This document shows positions 7,058-12,712 of a stretch of 26,770 nt of DNA, piece after piece. The notes under the pieces were generated by a model that ran no database searches, was not told where the DNA came from, and saw nothing but the letters and a program-made list of their open reading frames with translations. Source of the DNA: a virus; the IMG/VR virus record IMGVR_UViG_3300005827_000112, positions 1-26,770 of that record. One strand, given 5' to 3'. The first letter of the stretch is position 1; each line of letters opens with the position of its first letter. The translations under genes were made by a program, and so were the position numbers.

Positions 7058-7163
7058 TCTCCCTGGCTTAGGGCATACCCTATCGATGTGCCCCCACCCC
7101 CCCAAACCACACTACCAACCATCACTCTCAGCCCCTGCCAAATTCGGGCGGAATTAAAAGGGT
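7058..7163 (+). repeat. Intergenic promoter-like repeat, copy 2
   Basis: It begins TCTCCCT just after the stop of the gene at 6412 and has the GGGCATACCC, ATCGAT and C5-A-C7 core. CCACTATCAACC-like text and GGAATTAAAAGGG follow. The terminal TACTATTGAACTA and GTACAMAATCT sites of copies 3 and 4 are absent, and no plus-strand gene follows. It may therefore be an operon-end or decayed copy. Confidence 0.9.
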
Positions 7164-7364
7164 GTTGGGTTAGGCGTAGAACGTAGAGTTAATAAATCTC
7201 TCGGTTTGTAGTGGATGCTGCTGAACACGTTGAACGCAGTTCAACGGAAAAATTTTTTTGAAAAAATGACCCCTTGCACGGTTTCGTGTAAGGGGTTGGG
7301 GCGGGGCATAACTCCCGCTGGTGTGGTTATGTTTTTTACTTTATCCGGGGCGATCGCGTGCGGG
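7164..7364. other. Spacer between convergent operons
   Basis: The spacer after repeat copy 2 contains an inverted repeat at 7228-7246 (CGTTGAA, 5 bases, TTCAACG) followed by A5T7, possibly a weak plus-strand terminator or operator. It also contains the minus-strand terminator at 7260-7295. No gene is seen. Confidence 0.55.
7260..7295 (-). terminator. Rho-independent terminator of the 11035-7365 operon
   Basis: On the minus strand an 11-bp stem (CCCCTTACACG / CGTGCAAGGGG, one G-T pair) with a 4-base loop is followed by TCA and six T's. It lies 70 bases beyond the last gene of the minus-strand operon. Confidence 0.8.
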
Positions 7365-7688
7365 TTAGTCGGCGATATCAGCCATTAGAATTTTGTCGTG
7401 TTTTGCCTTGTCCAGTCCATGCTGTGCATAGATGGACGGATTCGGCTGGTTCTTTGTTGGCATTACAAGACTATCCCCGTGGAGTGTGATCTTGTACCCA
7501 TTGCCATTCTCAAACTGCCAATACCCCGTCATCTTGAGCGGCGTTCCTGCATCCAATGGTGCCAACTGCCATTCTCTGACGCGATAGAAGCATGATCCTA
7601 CTGAGTGTTTCGCCACAAAGTCCTTTAATTCCATGCATCCGAGTGCTAGTAATGCGGATTTTGTTAGATTTGGGTTGCTGTATTCCAT
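7365..7688 (-). CDS. Hypothetical protein
   Basis: This 107-residue protein is the last gene of the minus-strand operon. The N-terminus resembles a short helical segment (SALLALGCMELKDFVAKH). The rest is beta-rich (MTGYWQFENGNGYKITLHGDSLVM), and the C-terminus is again helical. No family is recognised. It lies three bases from the HTH-like gene at 7692, so the two are surely cotranscribed. Confidence 0.55.
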   Translation of the reverse strand: MEYSNPNLTKSALLALGCMELKDFVAKHSVGSCFYRVREWQLAPLDAGTPLKMTGYWQFENGNGYKITLHGDSLVMPTKNQPNPSIYAQHGLDKAKHDKILMADIAD

Positions 7689-7691
7689 TGG

Positions 7692-7946
7692 TTAATTTGG
7701 TTTAATTTCTTCTTCTCGATAGAGTTTCGCTTGTATGCCCACACATTGGGCAAGTTGTAGAACGGTGGAGCATCGGGGATTCTCGGATGTTCCGCTAAAC
7801 ACGGCCCATATTTGGCTTCGCCGTTTTCCTGCGTCTGCTCCCACACGTTTCTCGTAGTCGCGGGTTAACCTGGGTAACCAGTTATCCCCATACTTTTTTT
7901 TGGCTTCTTCGCGAATAGCCTCCACGATTGATTCTGTAGTTAGCAT
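7692..7946 (-). CDS. Putative HTH DNA-binding protein
   Basis: An 84-residue protein with the layout of small cyanobacterial/phage regulators: an N-terminal helix (SIVEAIREEAKKKYGDNWLP), then a basic stretch RRSQIWAVFSG, then STVLQLAQCVGIQAKLYR. The last two resemble the helix-turn-helix and following helix of Cro/XRE-like proteins. This is pattern resemblance only. Its place in the early-type operon, after genes of unknown function, fits a regulator of the lytic programme or of plasmid-like maintenance (inference). Confidence 0.55.
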   Translation of the reverse strand: MLTTESIVEAIREEAKKKYGDNWLPRLTRDYEKRVGADAGKRRSQIWAVFSGTSENPRCSTVLQLAQCVGIQAKLYREEEIKPN

Positions 7947-7998
7947 GGCTTCGTTCTGATATTAGAATCTTCAATCTATCACTGGGTTGGGTTTGTTT

Positions 7999-8502
7999 TC
8001 AATCCTTTCTCAGTGATTGATTAAAGATAGCGATCGCGGCCTGCATCACCAGATCATCAGGCCAAGCTGGGTGGGCTTCTTTTACCCGATGGATACAGAA
8101 TCCCAAAAACTCCACCGAGAACCCAACCCTTTGGTTTAACTTTTCTCTTGTTAGTGGCTCCGATTGGTGGTGATTCTGTACAGATTCTCGATAGGCTGGC
8201 TCGGCGTTCCCCGTGGGTGCGGTTCCCGCGCGTCCTTGCAGTTCCTTGATTAGTTCTCCTGGCTGTTGGGGCAGTAGTTTCCATTTGGTTTTTCCTGCTT
8301 TTGTTTGGGCTTCTAGGGCTACGGTATCCCCAGGTTGAAGGAAGGAGAACAATCCTGCTGCAAAATAAACTCTGCATTGCTCTTGATCGTCTACAAACTC
8401 CACGAGTAGGGAATGCTCTGGGGTGTAGCCGTTCGCGCTTTTTGGCTCTGTTGGGGCGTGTTTGCATACGGCCCAGTAAACTTGGGGGTTTGGTTGTGGC
8501 AT
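7999..8502 (-). CDS. Hypothetical protein
   Basis: From the ATG at 8502 this is 167 residues; the ORF is open back to a TTG at 8631, but that start would lie in the duplicated intercistronic element. The N-terminal 85 residues look beta-rich (VYWAVCKHAPTEPK, SLLVEFVDDQEQCRVYFAAG, FLQPGDTVALEAQ). A polar linker follows and then a helical C-terminus. The N-terminal part could be an OB-like or small beta-barrel domain, which would suit a single-strand-DNA-associated protein, but this is a guess. Confidence 0.5.
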   Translation of the reverse strand: MPQPNPQVYWAVCKHAPTEPKSANGYTPEHSLLVEFVDDQEQCRVYFAAGLFSFLQPGDTVALEAQTKAGKTKWKLLPQQPGELIKELQGRAGTAPTGNAEPAYRESVQNHHQSEPLTREKLNQRVGFSVEFLGFCIHRVKEAHPAWPDDLVMQAAIAIFNQSLRKD

Positions 8503-8596
8503 GGTAGGGCTGGTTTTTCCGAGTTCGCAGATTTGATCCTCTGACTGGAGGGCTGCGATCGCGTTGATTGTGAGTTGTTTGTGGGTAAGTGGTGGC

Positions 8597-8635
8597 GGCG
8601 ATCGCCCAAGGGAGCAATCGCCAATGAGCAATTAA
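8597..8635 (-). repeat. Duplicated intercistronic element A
   Basis: These 39 bases recur at 8860-8898 with one difference. Each copy ends on the stop codon of the upstream gene of this minus-strand operon and contains HIP1-derived arms (GGCGAT and ATCGCC) that can pair. It is probably an mRNA processing or stability hairpin. Confidence 0.85.
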
Positions 8636-8814
8636 TTGGGATCTTGCCTGCGCCTGCGGCTTTCCTCTTTCATTACCGCGTCTGCCAGATCAAACGCTCT
8701 GGAGACTAGCTCTAGGTCAGGATGTCCGAAGCATTCCGGATCTTTATGCCAAGCGATCCGATCCTCCACAATCAAAGCGGTAAGTATGCGAACCGCAATT
8801 TCTAATCTGTCCAT
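8632..8814 (-). CDS. Hypothetical small helical protein
   Basis: A 60-residue protein from the ATG at 8814 (MDRLEIAVRILTALIVEDRI); the longer ORF start at 8880 falls in the duplicated element and is rejected. It looks fully helical and ends basic/acidic (EESRRRRQDPN). A ribosome-binding site CAGG is weak. It is flanked on both sides by the same 39-bp element, so this gene may have arrived by, or been bracketed by, duplication of that spacer. No family is recognised. Confidence 0.5.
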   Translation of the reverse strand: MDRLEIAVRILTALIVEDRIAWHKDPECFGHPDLELVSRAFDLADAVMKEESRRRRQDPN

Positions 8815-8859
8815 ATTCAAAACCTGTAACGAGGGGGTGAAGTCTGGTTGGGTAGTTGT

Positions 8860-8898
8860 GGCGATCGCCCAAGGGAGCAATCGCCAATGAACAATTAA
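8860..8898 (-). repeat. Duplicated intercistronic element B
   Basis: The second copy of the 39-base element (38 of 39 bases as at 8597-8635), again covering the stop codon of the upstream gene, here that of the gene at 8895. Confidence 0.85.
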
Positions 8899-9257
8899 GC
8901 GGTGAGGGCTTCCATTTGTGCGATTTGATGCCTCGCTTCGAGTTTGGCAACAGAGAAAAATCGGCTCTGCTCTCCAAGTTTTATCCGCTTCAGTTCGGCT
9001 TTATATTTGAGTTGCCGCAATTGTTCGGACAATGCCTGATACTCTGGATCGCTGGTCAGTTCGATGCGCTTTGCTTTACGCTGTGCGTCGTTTTTCAGGG
9101 TTCCGTCGTTGGCGATTTCTGCATCAATTCGGCTCAACCATTGAGAGACTGTATCGGATAGGGGGCGGATCTGCTGCTGTTCCAATCGAACAAGGCTTTT
9201 TTCGGTGCGGGAAATTGCCGCTGCATAGTGGCGCAAGTAGGTTAAATCAGTGTTCAT
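8895..9257 (-). CDS. Hypothetical coiled-coil protein
   Basis: From ATG 9257 this gives 120 residues; AAGGA lies ten bases upstream, and the start falls just past the stop of the upstream gene. The ORF limit at 9341 would need an 80-base overlap. The protein is almost entirely helical and charged (AISRTEKSLVRLEQQQIRPL, then EYQALSEQLRQLKYKAELKRI), so a coiled coil is likely. No family is recognised. Confidence 0.6.
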   Translation of the reverse strand: MNTDLTYLRHYAAAISRTEKSLVRLEQQQIRPLSDTVSQWLSRIDAEIANDGTLKNDAQRKAKRIELTSDPEYQALSEQLRQLKYKAELKRIKLGEQSRFFSVAKLEARHQIAQMEALTA

Positions 9258-9262
9258 GTGGT

Positions 9263-9682
9263 TCAATCCTTGGATAGTGTGGCTGTGCAGATTTCTACGA
9301 TCGTGTCGTGTTGCAGGGTGTAGGAGTCCGTCAACTCCCAATAATGCTCACCAACTCGGCAAAATATAGCCGTGATCGTCCCCCAGGTGAACTCTCGCAA
9401 TTTGAAAGTTTCAGCGGTTCTTGAGCTTACCCAATGTAGGGGGGGTAGAATGTTTAGCATTTCATTCCACTTGCCGGGGGTGATTTGTTTGGGTGGCTTC
9501 CGGTGGATCTCGGTAATGGCTGCGATCGCGTCGTCCAGGTTTATCAATATTGCGTTGGGGTATTGCTCCGCAATATCTCCAGACGTTAGGCCCAAGCTTG
9601 TTGTTGTTTCACCTGGTGCGATCGTGTCGATTAGATCGGTGGAACCGGGAACGTAATAGCAATAGGTTTGTGTTTGTGTCAT
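9263..9682 (-). CDS. Hypothetical protein
   Basis: A 139-residue acidic protein with alternating beta and helical stretches: TSLGLTSGDIAEQYPNAILI, then NLDDAIAAITEIHRKPPKQI, then TWGTITAIFCRVGEHYWELT. It lies between DUF932 and the coiled-coil gene in the same operon, six bases from the latter's start. The combination is reminiscent of small proteins that accompany DUF932 genes on plasmids and phages, but no specific family is recognised. Confidence 0.55.
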   Translation of the reverse strand: MTQTQTYCYYVPGSTDLIDTIAPGETTTSLGLTSGDIAEQYPNAILINLDDAIAAITEIHRKPPKQITPGKWNEMLNILPPLHWVSSRTAETFKLREFTWGTITAIFCRVGEHYWELTDSYTLQHDTIVEICTATLSKD

Positions 9683-9706
9683 GATTGGTTGTCCGGTTGT
9701 TTGGGC

Positions 9707-9734
9707 TTTTGGGGGATGTAGCCATCCCCCAAAA
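9707..9734 (-). other. Intercistronic hairpin after the DUF932 gene
   Basis: A 12-bp stem TTTTGGGGGATG / CATCCCCCAAAA with a 4-base loop lies just downstream of the DUF932 stop on the minus strand. No T-run follows it in that direction, so mRNA processing or protection is likelier than termination. Confidence 0.6.
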
Positions 9735-9738
9735 AAAA

Positions 9739-10647
9739 CTAGAGATAGCAGCCTACCAACTGGCGTTGGAATTTCTGCATTTGGTTTGCACGGTTGCCGG
9801 ATAGAATCGATCTGAATTGGTCGTTAACCGTTCCCCGCGCTGGCGCGTGCCAGTTGAAATACTCGGTTACTGAGTGAAGCAATCCGTAGGCTGTGTTATA
9901 GGCTGATTGCAACTCCGATCCTTTCGCTTGCCCGTTAAACAATTTCAGCGCAGTCTTGACAATCCGGGGTTGGCTTTCCACGGGTTCGCCGATCACACCA
10001 AAGGCCGCGATCAGTTGTAAGGTGGCCTCCATCGTGTCTACATTTATCGTAGTCAGCGCGGTGTCCTGCTCTTGCTGCTGGCTGAGCGTTTCCCGTGCCA
10101 GTTGTAGCAGTGTGGTGATCTTGGCTTCGTTGAATGATCCAACGTGGGCCATGGTTTTTGATCCCACCTTGATCCCTAGCTTCATTCCGTTCGTGCAGAT
10201 TAGCCGATTCGCATAGATGGAGACGCTTAGGCCGCGACCATTTACGTGCGAATCTTCTAGCAGTAGATAACCTTCCGTGAGATCTCCTATGCAGGTGGCT
10301 GGGGCTGTCATTTCTGGCAATTTGGCGGCGGCGTATAACTGACGGCCTCCGTCTAAGCTTCCCAGATGGGTCATTGGCAGATCGGCTTGGTCACAGAAAC
10401 GGTTAAAGGTTTCGACAATCTCCGAATTCTGCCAGGGCTGGCGATCGCGGTAGGTGTCCAAGAATGCCTTTGTGTCGCTCCGATAAGCTGCGAAGATGTC
10501 GGGCTGTTCGTGTGTAGTGCCTTCATCGTCCCGATATTTGATCGGGGCTAGGTACACCAACCAATCTAGACTTGCTGCTTTCAGTTGCTCGTCAACTGTC
10601 AAGCCTTCAACATTAACAGCGGTGCCACGGTGCCAAGATGTAGACAT
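9739..10647 (-). CDS. DUF932 (phage/plasmid-like protein)
   Basis: This 302-residue protein matches the DUF932 family of phage and plasmid proteins. Its N-terminus has a conserved HRGTAV start and the DWLVYLAPI segment. It continues with IFAAYRSDTKAFLDTYRDRQ, LGSLDGGRQLYAAAKLPE, the ICTNGMKLGIK block and a helical C-terminus ending RQLVGCYL. DUF932 proteins are widespread in phages and conjugative plasmids; their biochemistry is not settled, although roles in DNA maintenance have been proposed. The length is usual for the family. It is the second gene of the operon from the promoter at 11214-11242 and the largest. Confidence 0.85.
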   Translation of the reverse strand: MSTSWHRGTAVNVEGLTVDEQLKAASLDWLVYLAPIKYRDDEGTTHEQPDIFAAYRSDTKAFLDTYRDRQPWQNSEIVETFNRFCDQADLPMTHLGSLDGGRQLYAAAKLPEMTAPATCIGDLTEGYLLLEDSHVNGRGLSVSIYANRLICTNGMKLGIKVGSKTMAHVGSFNEAKITTLLQLARETLSQQQEQDTALTTINVDTMEATLQLIAAFGVIGEPVESQPRIVKTALKLFNGQAKGSELQSAYNTAYGLLHSVTEYFNWHAPARGTVNDQFRSILSGNRANQMQKFQRQLVGCYL

Positions 10648-10685
10648 TATTAGTAAATCCTTGTTGCTTGGAATAAAGAACGGTG

Positions 10686-10707
10686 GGGGCGTTTAATGAC
10701 TCGCCCC
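10686..10707 (-). other. Intercistronic hairpin between 10721 and 10647 genes
   Basis: GGGGCG, 10-base loop, CGCCCC. No T-run follows on the minus strand. With the hairpin at 9707 and the leader hairpin at 11068 it forms a series of GC-rich stems in this transcript. Confidence 0.5.
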
Positions 10708-10720
10708 AATGTCGGATAGC

Positions 10721-11035
10721 TTAGGCTGCCAACTGCTCCGCATCCATCGGCGTGTAAGCAACTGGGCATTTGCTTAGGCGATTGATGAACACTTCCCTAT
10801 TCATGCTTAAGTCCCGGTTGCCTGTTGCTACGTGATAAGCCATTTCTTCGATCAAATTCTCGATGCACAATCCAAGCCAGTGGTACAGGGCTGATTCAAT
10901 ATCAGCGGCCTTGTAGTGCATCCCAGCATCATGCTCGTAGTGGGCCTGGATCTCTAAAGCCACTTCCGCGATCTGATCGTGCTGTTCCTCTGAAAGGCTC
11001 ATATCTTTGTAGTGGGCGATGGTTGTTTGTGACAT
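10721..11035 (-). CDS. Hypothetical protein
   Basis: The first gene of the minus-strand operon: 104 residues, acidic and largely helical (SEEQHDQIAEVALEIQAHYE, then ADIESALYHWLGLCIENLIE). It lies about 170 bases downstream of a near-consensus promoter, so it should be strongly expressed early. No family is recognised. Early, highly expressed small acidic phage proteins are often host-takeover or anti-defence factors, but that is only a reason to test it. Confidence 0.6.
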   Translation of the reverse strand: MSQTTIAHYKDMSLSEEQHDQIAEVALEIQAHYEHDAGMHYKAADIESALYHWLGLCIENLIEEMAYHVATGNRDLSMNREVFINRLSKCPVAYTPMDAEQLAA

Positions 11036-11067
11036 AATTGATTACCTTGTTTAGTTGAATTGGTTGG

Positions 11068-11104
11068 GGGTGAGTGATGGCCGTCACTCACCCTAGTTTT
11101 TTTG
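11068..11104 (+). terminator. Strong hairpin with T-run (plus-strand terminator / minus-strand leader stem)
   Basis: A perfect 10-bp stem GGGTGAGTGA / TCACTCACCC with a 6-base loop is followed on the plus strand by TAG and eight T's. As a plus-strand terminator it would stop antisense transcription into the structured region. On the minus strand it lies in the 5' leader of the early operon. Confidence 0.6.
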
Positions 11105-11213
11105 CGCGTTTGGTGTGAGCCAACTTTGAGGGCTTCCCCCCTACTGCCGGGTTTCTAGGCTTGTGCCGTTGTCTGGGCCTCGCTCCGCGCTCTTTATCTA
11201 ACCTTCAATTCTA

Positions 11214-11242
11214 ATTATAGAGCAAAACTATCCTAAAATCAA
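11214..11242 (-). promoter_or_regulatory. Sigma-70-type promoter of the 11035-7365 operon
   Basis: On the minus strand TTGATT (plus 11237-11242) is separated by exactly 17 bp from TATAAT (plus 11214-11219). Transcription would start near 11207, giving a leader of about 170 bases before the ATG at 11035. Confidence 0.8.
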
Positions 11243-11287
11243 GCAAATATAGGGTTAATCTGCTCCTAATTTAGAACGATTTACCGC

Positions 11288-11303
11288 GATTTCGTACACA
11301 ATC
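11288..11303 (+). promoter_or_regulatory. Palindromic GTACACAATC site before the structured RNA region
   Basis: GATTTCGTACACAATC is a near-palindrome around GTAC. It matches 21583-21598 closely and 15029-15044 partly; in those places it lies just upstream of operon start codons. It is likely a promoter or operator that would put the RNA region in the same regulon as two late operons. Confidence 0.5.
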
Positions 11304-11940
11304 TCAATCCGGTGGTGGCGTAGCCGCCCCCATTCCCAGATTCTCAGCCCAACCGTGCCGCCGCCCACCGCCAAAGATGCACACAAAGCAGCGGGTCCCA
11401 TGTCAAGGGGTGGAGCAACGTTGGATAAATTGGCGTTTAGCTGTAAACCTCTCTGCGTTGCGGAATCCCCTTTACATGGGTGCTGTGTGCGAACCTATTC
11501 GGTAGGCGGTGCAACGGTTGGGCTGATGCGTAGCAACAACTCACCCCCTTGGGGGGCTGGGGGGACTGGGGGTTTGGGGGTTATCCCCCTTAGTGACCGG
11601 AAATAAAGACCGGATCAGGCTTTGCCTGCCCTTAATTCTTCTAGCCTCTGAAGCAAATGGGTAGCGATGGGAACCTCAAGGAAAACATGACCCCATGGCT
11701 GCCCATTTGCGACTAACCAACTACCTGCCTGTACTGCGTTAGGGATAGGAGTAAGCTGGCATACCGCTGGAACCTTAGCGATGCACGGCTTGTAAAAGCT
11801 CGATGGGCGGTGAGGGAGATTTTACAAGCCGATGCATCGCTTAGGTTGTGGCGGTATGACTGCTGCGGATAGCCCGACCCGCCCCAGAACGTGCCGATCG
11901 CCTGCCGCAATGACTGAGCGGGTAACGCCCAACTGAACGG
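11304..11940 (+). ncRNA. Putative large structured RNA (about 0.6 kb)
   Basis: This gene-free stretch contains nested complementary segments. Part one: 11345-11356 pairs with 11514-11525 (perfect 12 bp), ACCGCC 11367-11372 with GGCGGT 11505-11510, GCACACA 11379-11385 with 11484-11490, CCCATGT 11397-11403 with 11474-11480, AAGGGG 11405-11410 with 11467-11472, GCAACG 11415-11420 with 11456-11461, and GTTTA 11435-11439 with TAAAC 11444-11448. Part two: a hairpin at 11653-11710, a stem of 38 bp with few mismatches at 11760-11858, and a possible pseudoknot at 11864-11923. A G-quadruplex motif and small stem-loops lie between. Size and phage context recall ornate RNAs such as GOLLD and ROOL; no membership is claimed. 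The strand is inferred from the promoter-like site at 11288. A packaging or replication DNA site is the alternative. Confidence 0.6.
11551..11580 (+). other. G-quadruplex motif
   Basis: Four runs of 6, 6, 5 and 5 G's are separated by loops CT, ACT and TTT. A run of five C's directly upstream (CACCCCCTT) and another downstream (ATCCCCCTT) could pair with G-runs instead, so a switch between duplex and quadruplex is possible. Confidence 0.75.
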
Positions 11941-11941
11941 A

Positions 11942-11954
11942 TACTATTGAACTA
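11942..11954 (+). promoter_or_regulatory. Phage promoter motif before the small terminase
   Basis: TACTATTGAACTA followed by ATACCCT. The same motif with AATGCCCT precedes the coat gene (23214), and TACTATTGAACTA occurs before the gene at 15059 (15016). TACTAT is a plausible -10; there is no consensus -35, which suggests an activator or extended element. The start at 11975 is 21 bases downstream. Confidence 0.6.
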
Positions 11955-11974
11955 ATACCCTATAGAAAATGTAG

Positions 11975-12364
11975 ATGGCTGGCCGTAGTAAGAAAATCCC
12001 AATTACTCCTGAAGCTATCGGCATTATTGAAGGGATGGCTGGCCGTGGAGCAGTCCTAAATGATATTGCCAAGTACCTAAATATTGGGCCATCGACCCTA
12101 GATCGATGGCTGAAAGAACCTGAAGTTCGGCAGGCTTATGATCGTGGTCGCATCCATGCGATTGATGCTGTGGCAGAAGCTTTATATCAAAGTGCTTTGG
12201 CTGGGGATACTACTGCTCAAATCTTTTATCTGAAATCTCAAGCAAAATGGCGGGATTACTGGCCTGTCGATGATGCCAAAGAAGCTCCGGCTGTTGTTCA
12301 CTTCTACTTACCTGAACTGGAACCAGAACAGCCAGAATCACCTAGTCCTGAACATTCAGGTTAG
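11975..12364 (+). CDS. terS: Terminase small subunit (putative)
   Basis: A 129-residue protein. An N-terminal helix-turn-helix covers about residues 10-55 (ITPEAIGIIEGMAGRGAVLN, then IAKYLNIGPSTLDRWLKEPE). A helical dimerisation/oligomerisation region follows (AIDAVAEALYQSALAGDTTA, IFYLKSQAKWRDYW), typical of small terminases that bind the packaging site. The tail is acidic and Pro-rich (LPELEPEQPESPSPEHSG), the part that often contacts the large subunit. It lies upstream of the large terminase, as usual. The structured region immediately upstream could include its recognition site. Confidence 0.8.
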   Translation: MAGRSKKIPITPEAIGIIEGMAGRGAVLNDIAKYLNIGPSTLDRWLKEPEVRQAYDRGRIHAIDAVAEALYQSALAGDTTAQIFYLKSQAKWRDYWPVDDAKEAPAVVHFYLPELEPEQPESPSPEHSG

Positions 12365-12367
12365 TTG

Positions 12368-12709
12368 CTAACCAGGGGTTCGCCAACCAATTTGCCTTGG
12401 ATTATTTAGCCGATCTGCCAATGCTGCCGCCAACCCACCATCATCTAAATGCTTTCGCCCTGCCAATGGGTTTTGTTGAGTTAGATGCTGGGTGATCATA
12501 CTCTTCCTCTCGGCCTGTGCCTGATTCGGCTTTGTCGCTGCCTTCGTTCCTGTCCGTTTTGCCAACGCCCTTCCTAACTGCTTCTCTTTCTTTGGCTTCG
12601 GCTGTTTGGGAAAGGCACTCTCCCGCAAACTTCCACCCGTGCCGCCTGCCTGTGTTGCTTTGGGGGCTGCGGGTCGCGGACTCGGTTTTAGACTTGGCTT
12701 TACATTCAT
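12368..12709 (-). CDS. Hypothetical basic protein antisense between terminase genes
   Basis: A 113-residue, Lys/Ala/Pro-rich protein with a low-complexity N-terminal half and a more ordered C-terminus (MITQHLTQQNPLAGRKHLDD, then GGLAAALADRLNNPRQIGWR). It fills the 348-base gap between the terminase genes on the opposite strand. GAGGT lies six bases before its ATG, and that ATG is three bases from the start codon of the large terminase, so the two start sites are divergent and nearly touch. It could be a moron or a small DNA-binding accessory. The alternative is that the gap is noncoding; no family is recognised. Confidence 0.5.
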   Translation of the reverse strand: MNVKPSLKPSPRPAAPKATQAGGTGGSLRESAFPKQPKPKKEKQLGRALAKRTGTKAATKPNQAQAERKSMITQHLTQQNPLAGRKHLDDGGLAAALADRLNNPRQIGWRTPG

Positions 12710-12712
12710 ACC

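Noticed and set aside
8503-8631. N-terminal extension of the gene at 7999 to a TTG at 8631
   Set aside because: The extension starts in the duplicated intercistronic element and reads as spacer; the ATG at 8502 gives a cleaner protein.
11355-11606. 83-codon plus-strand ORF in the structured region
   Set aside because: It runs across paired stems and the G-quadruplex, has no ribosome-binding site and no protein-like composition.
11760-11858. MITE or insertion-sequence remnant (long inverted repeat)
   Set aside because: There is no target-site duplication or transposase, and the arms have compensated mismatches typical of RNA; it sits among other hairpins.
11713-11910. 65-codon minus-strand ORF in the structured region
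   Set aside because: Its codons coincide with both arms of the long hairpin; the openness is incidental.
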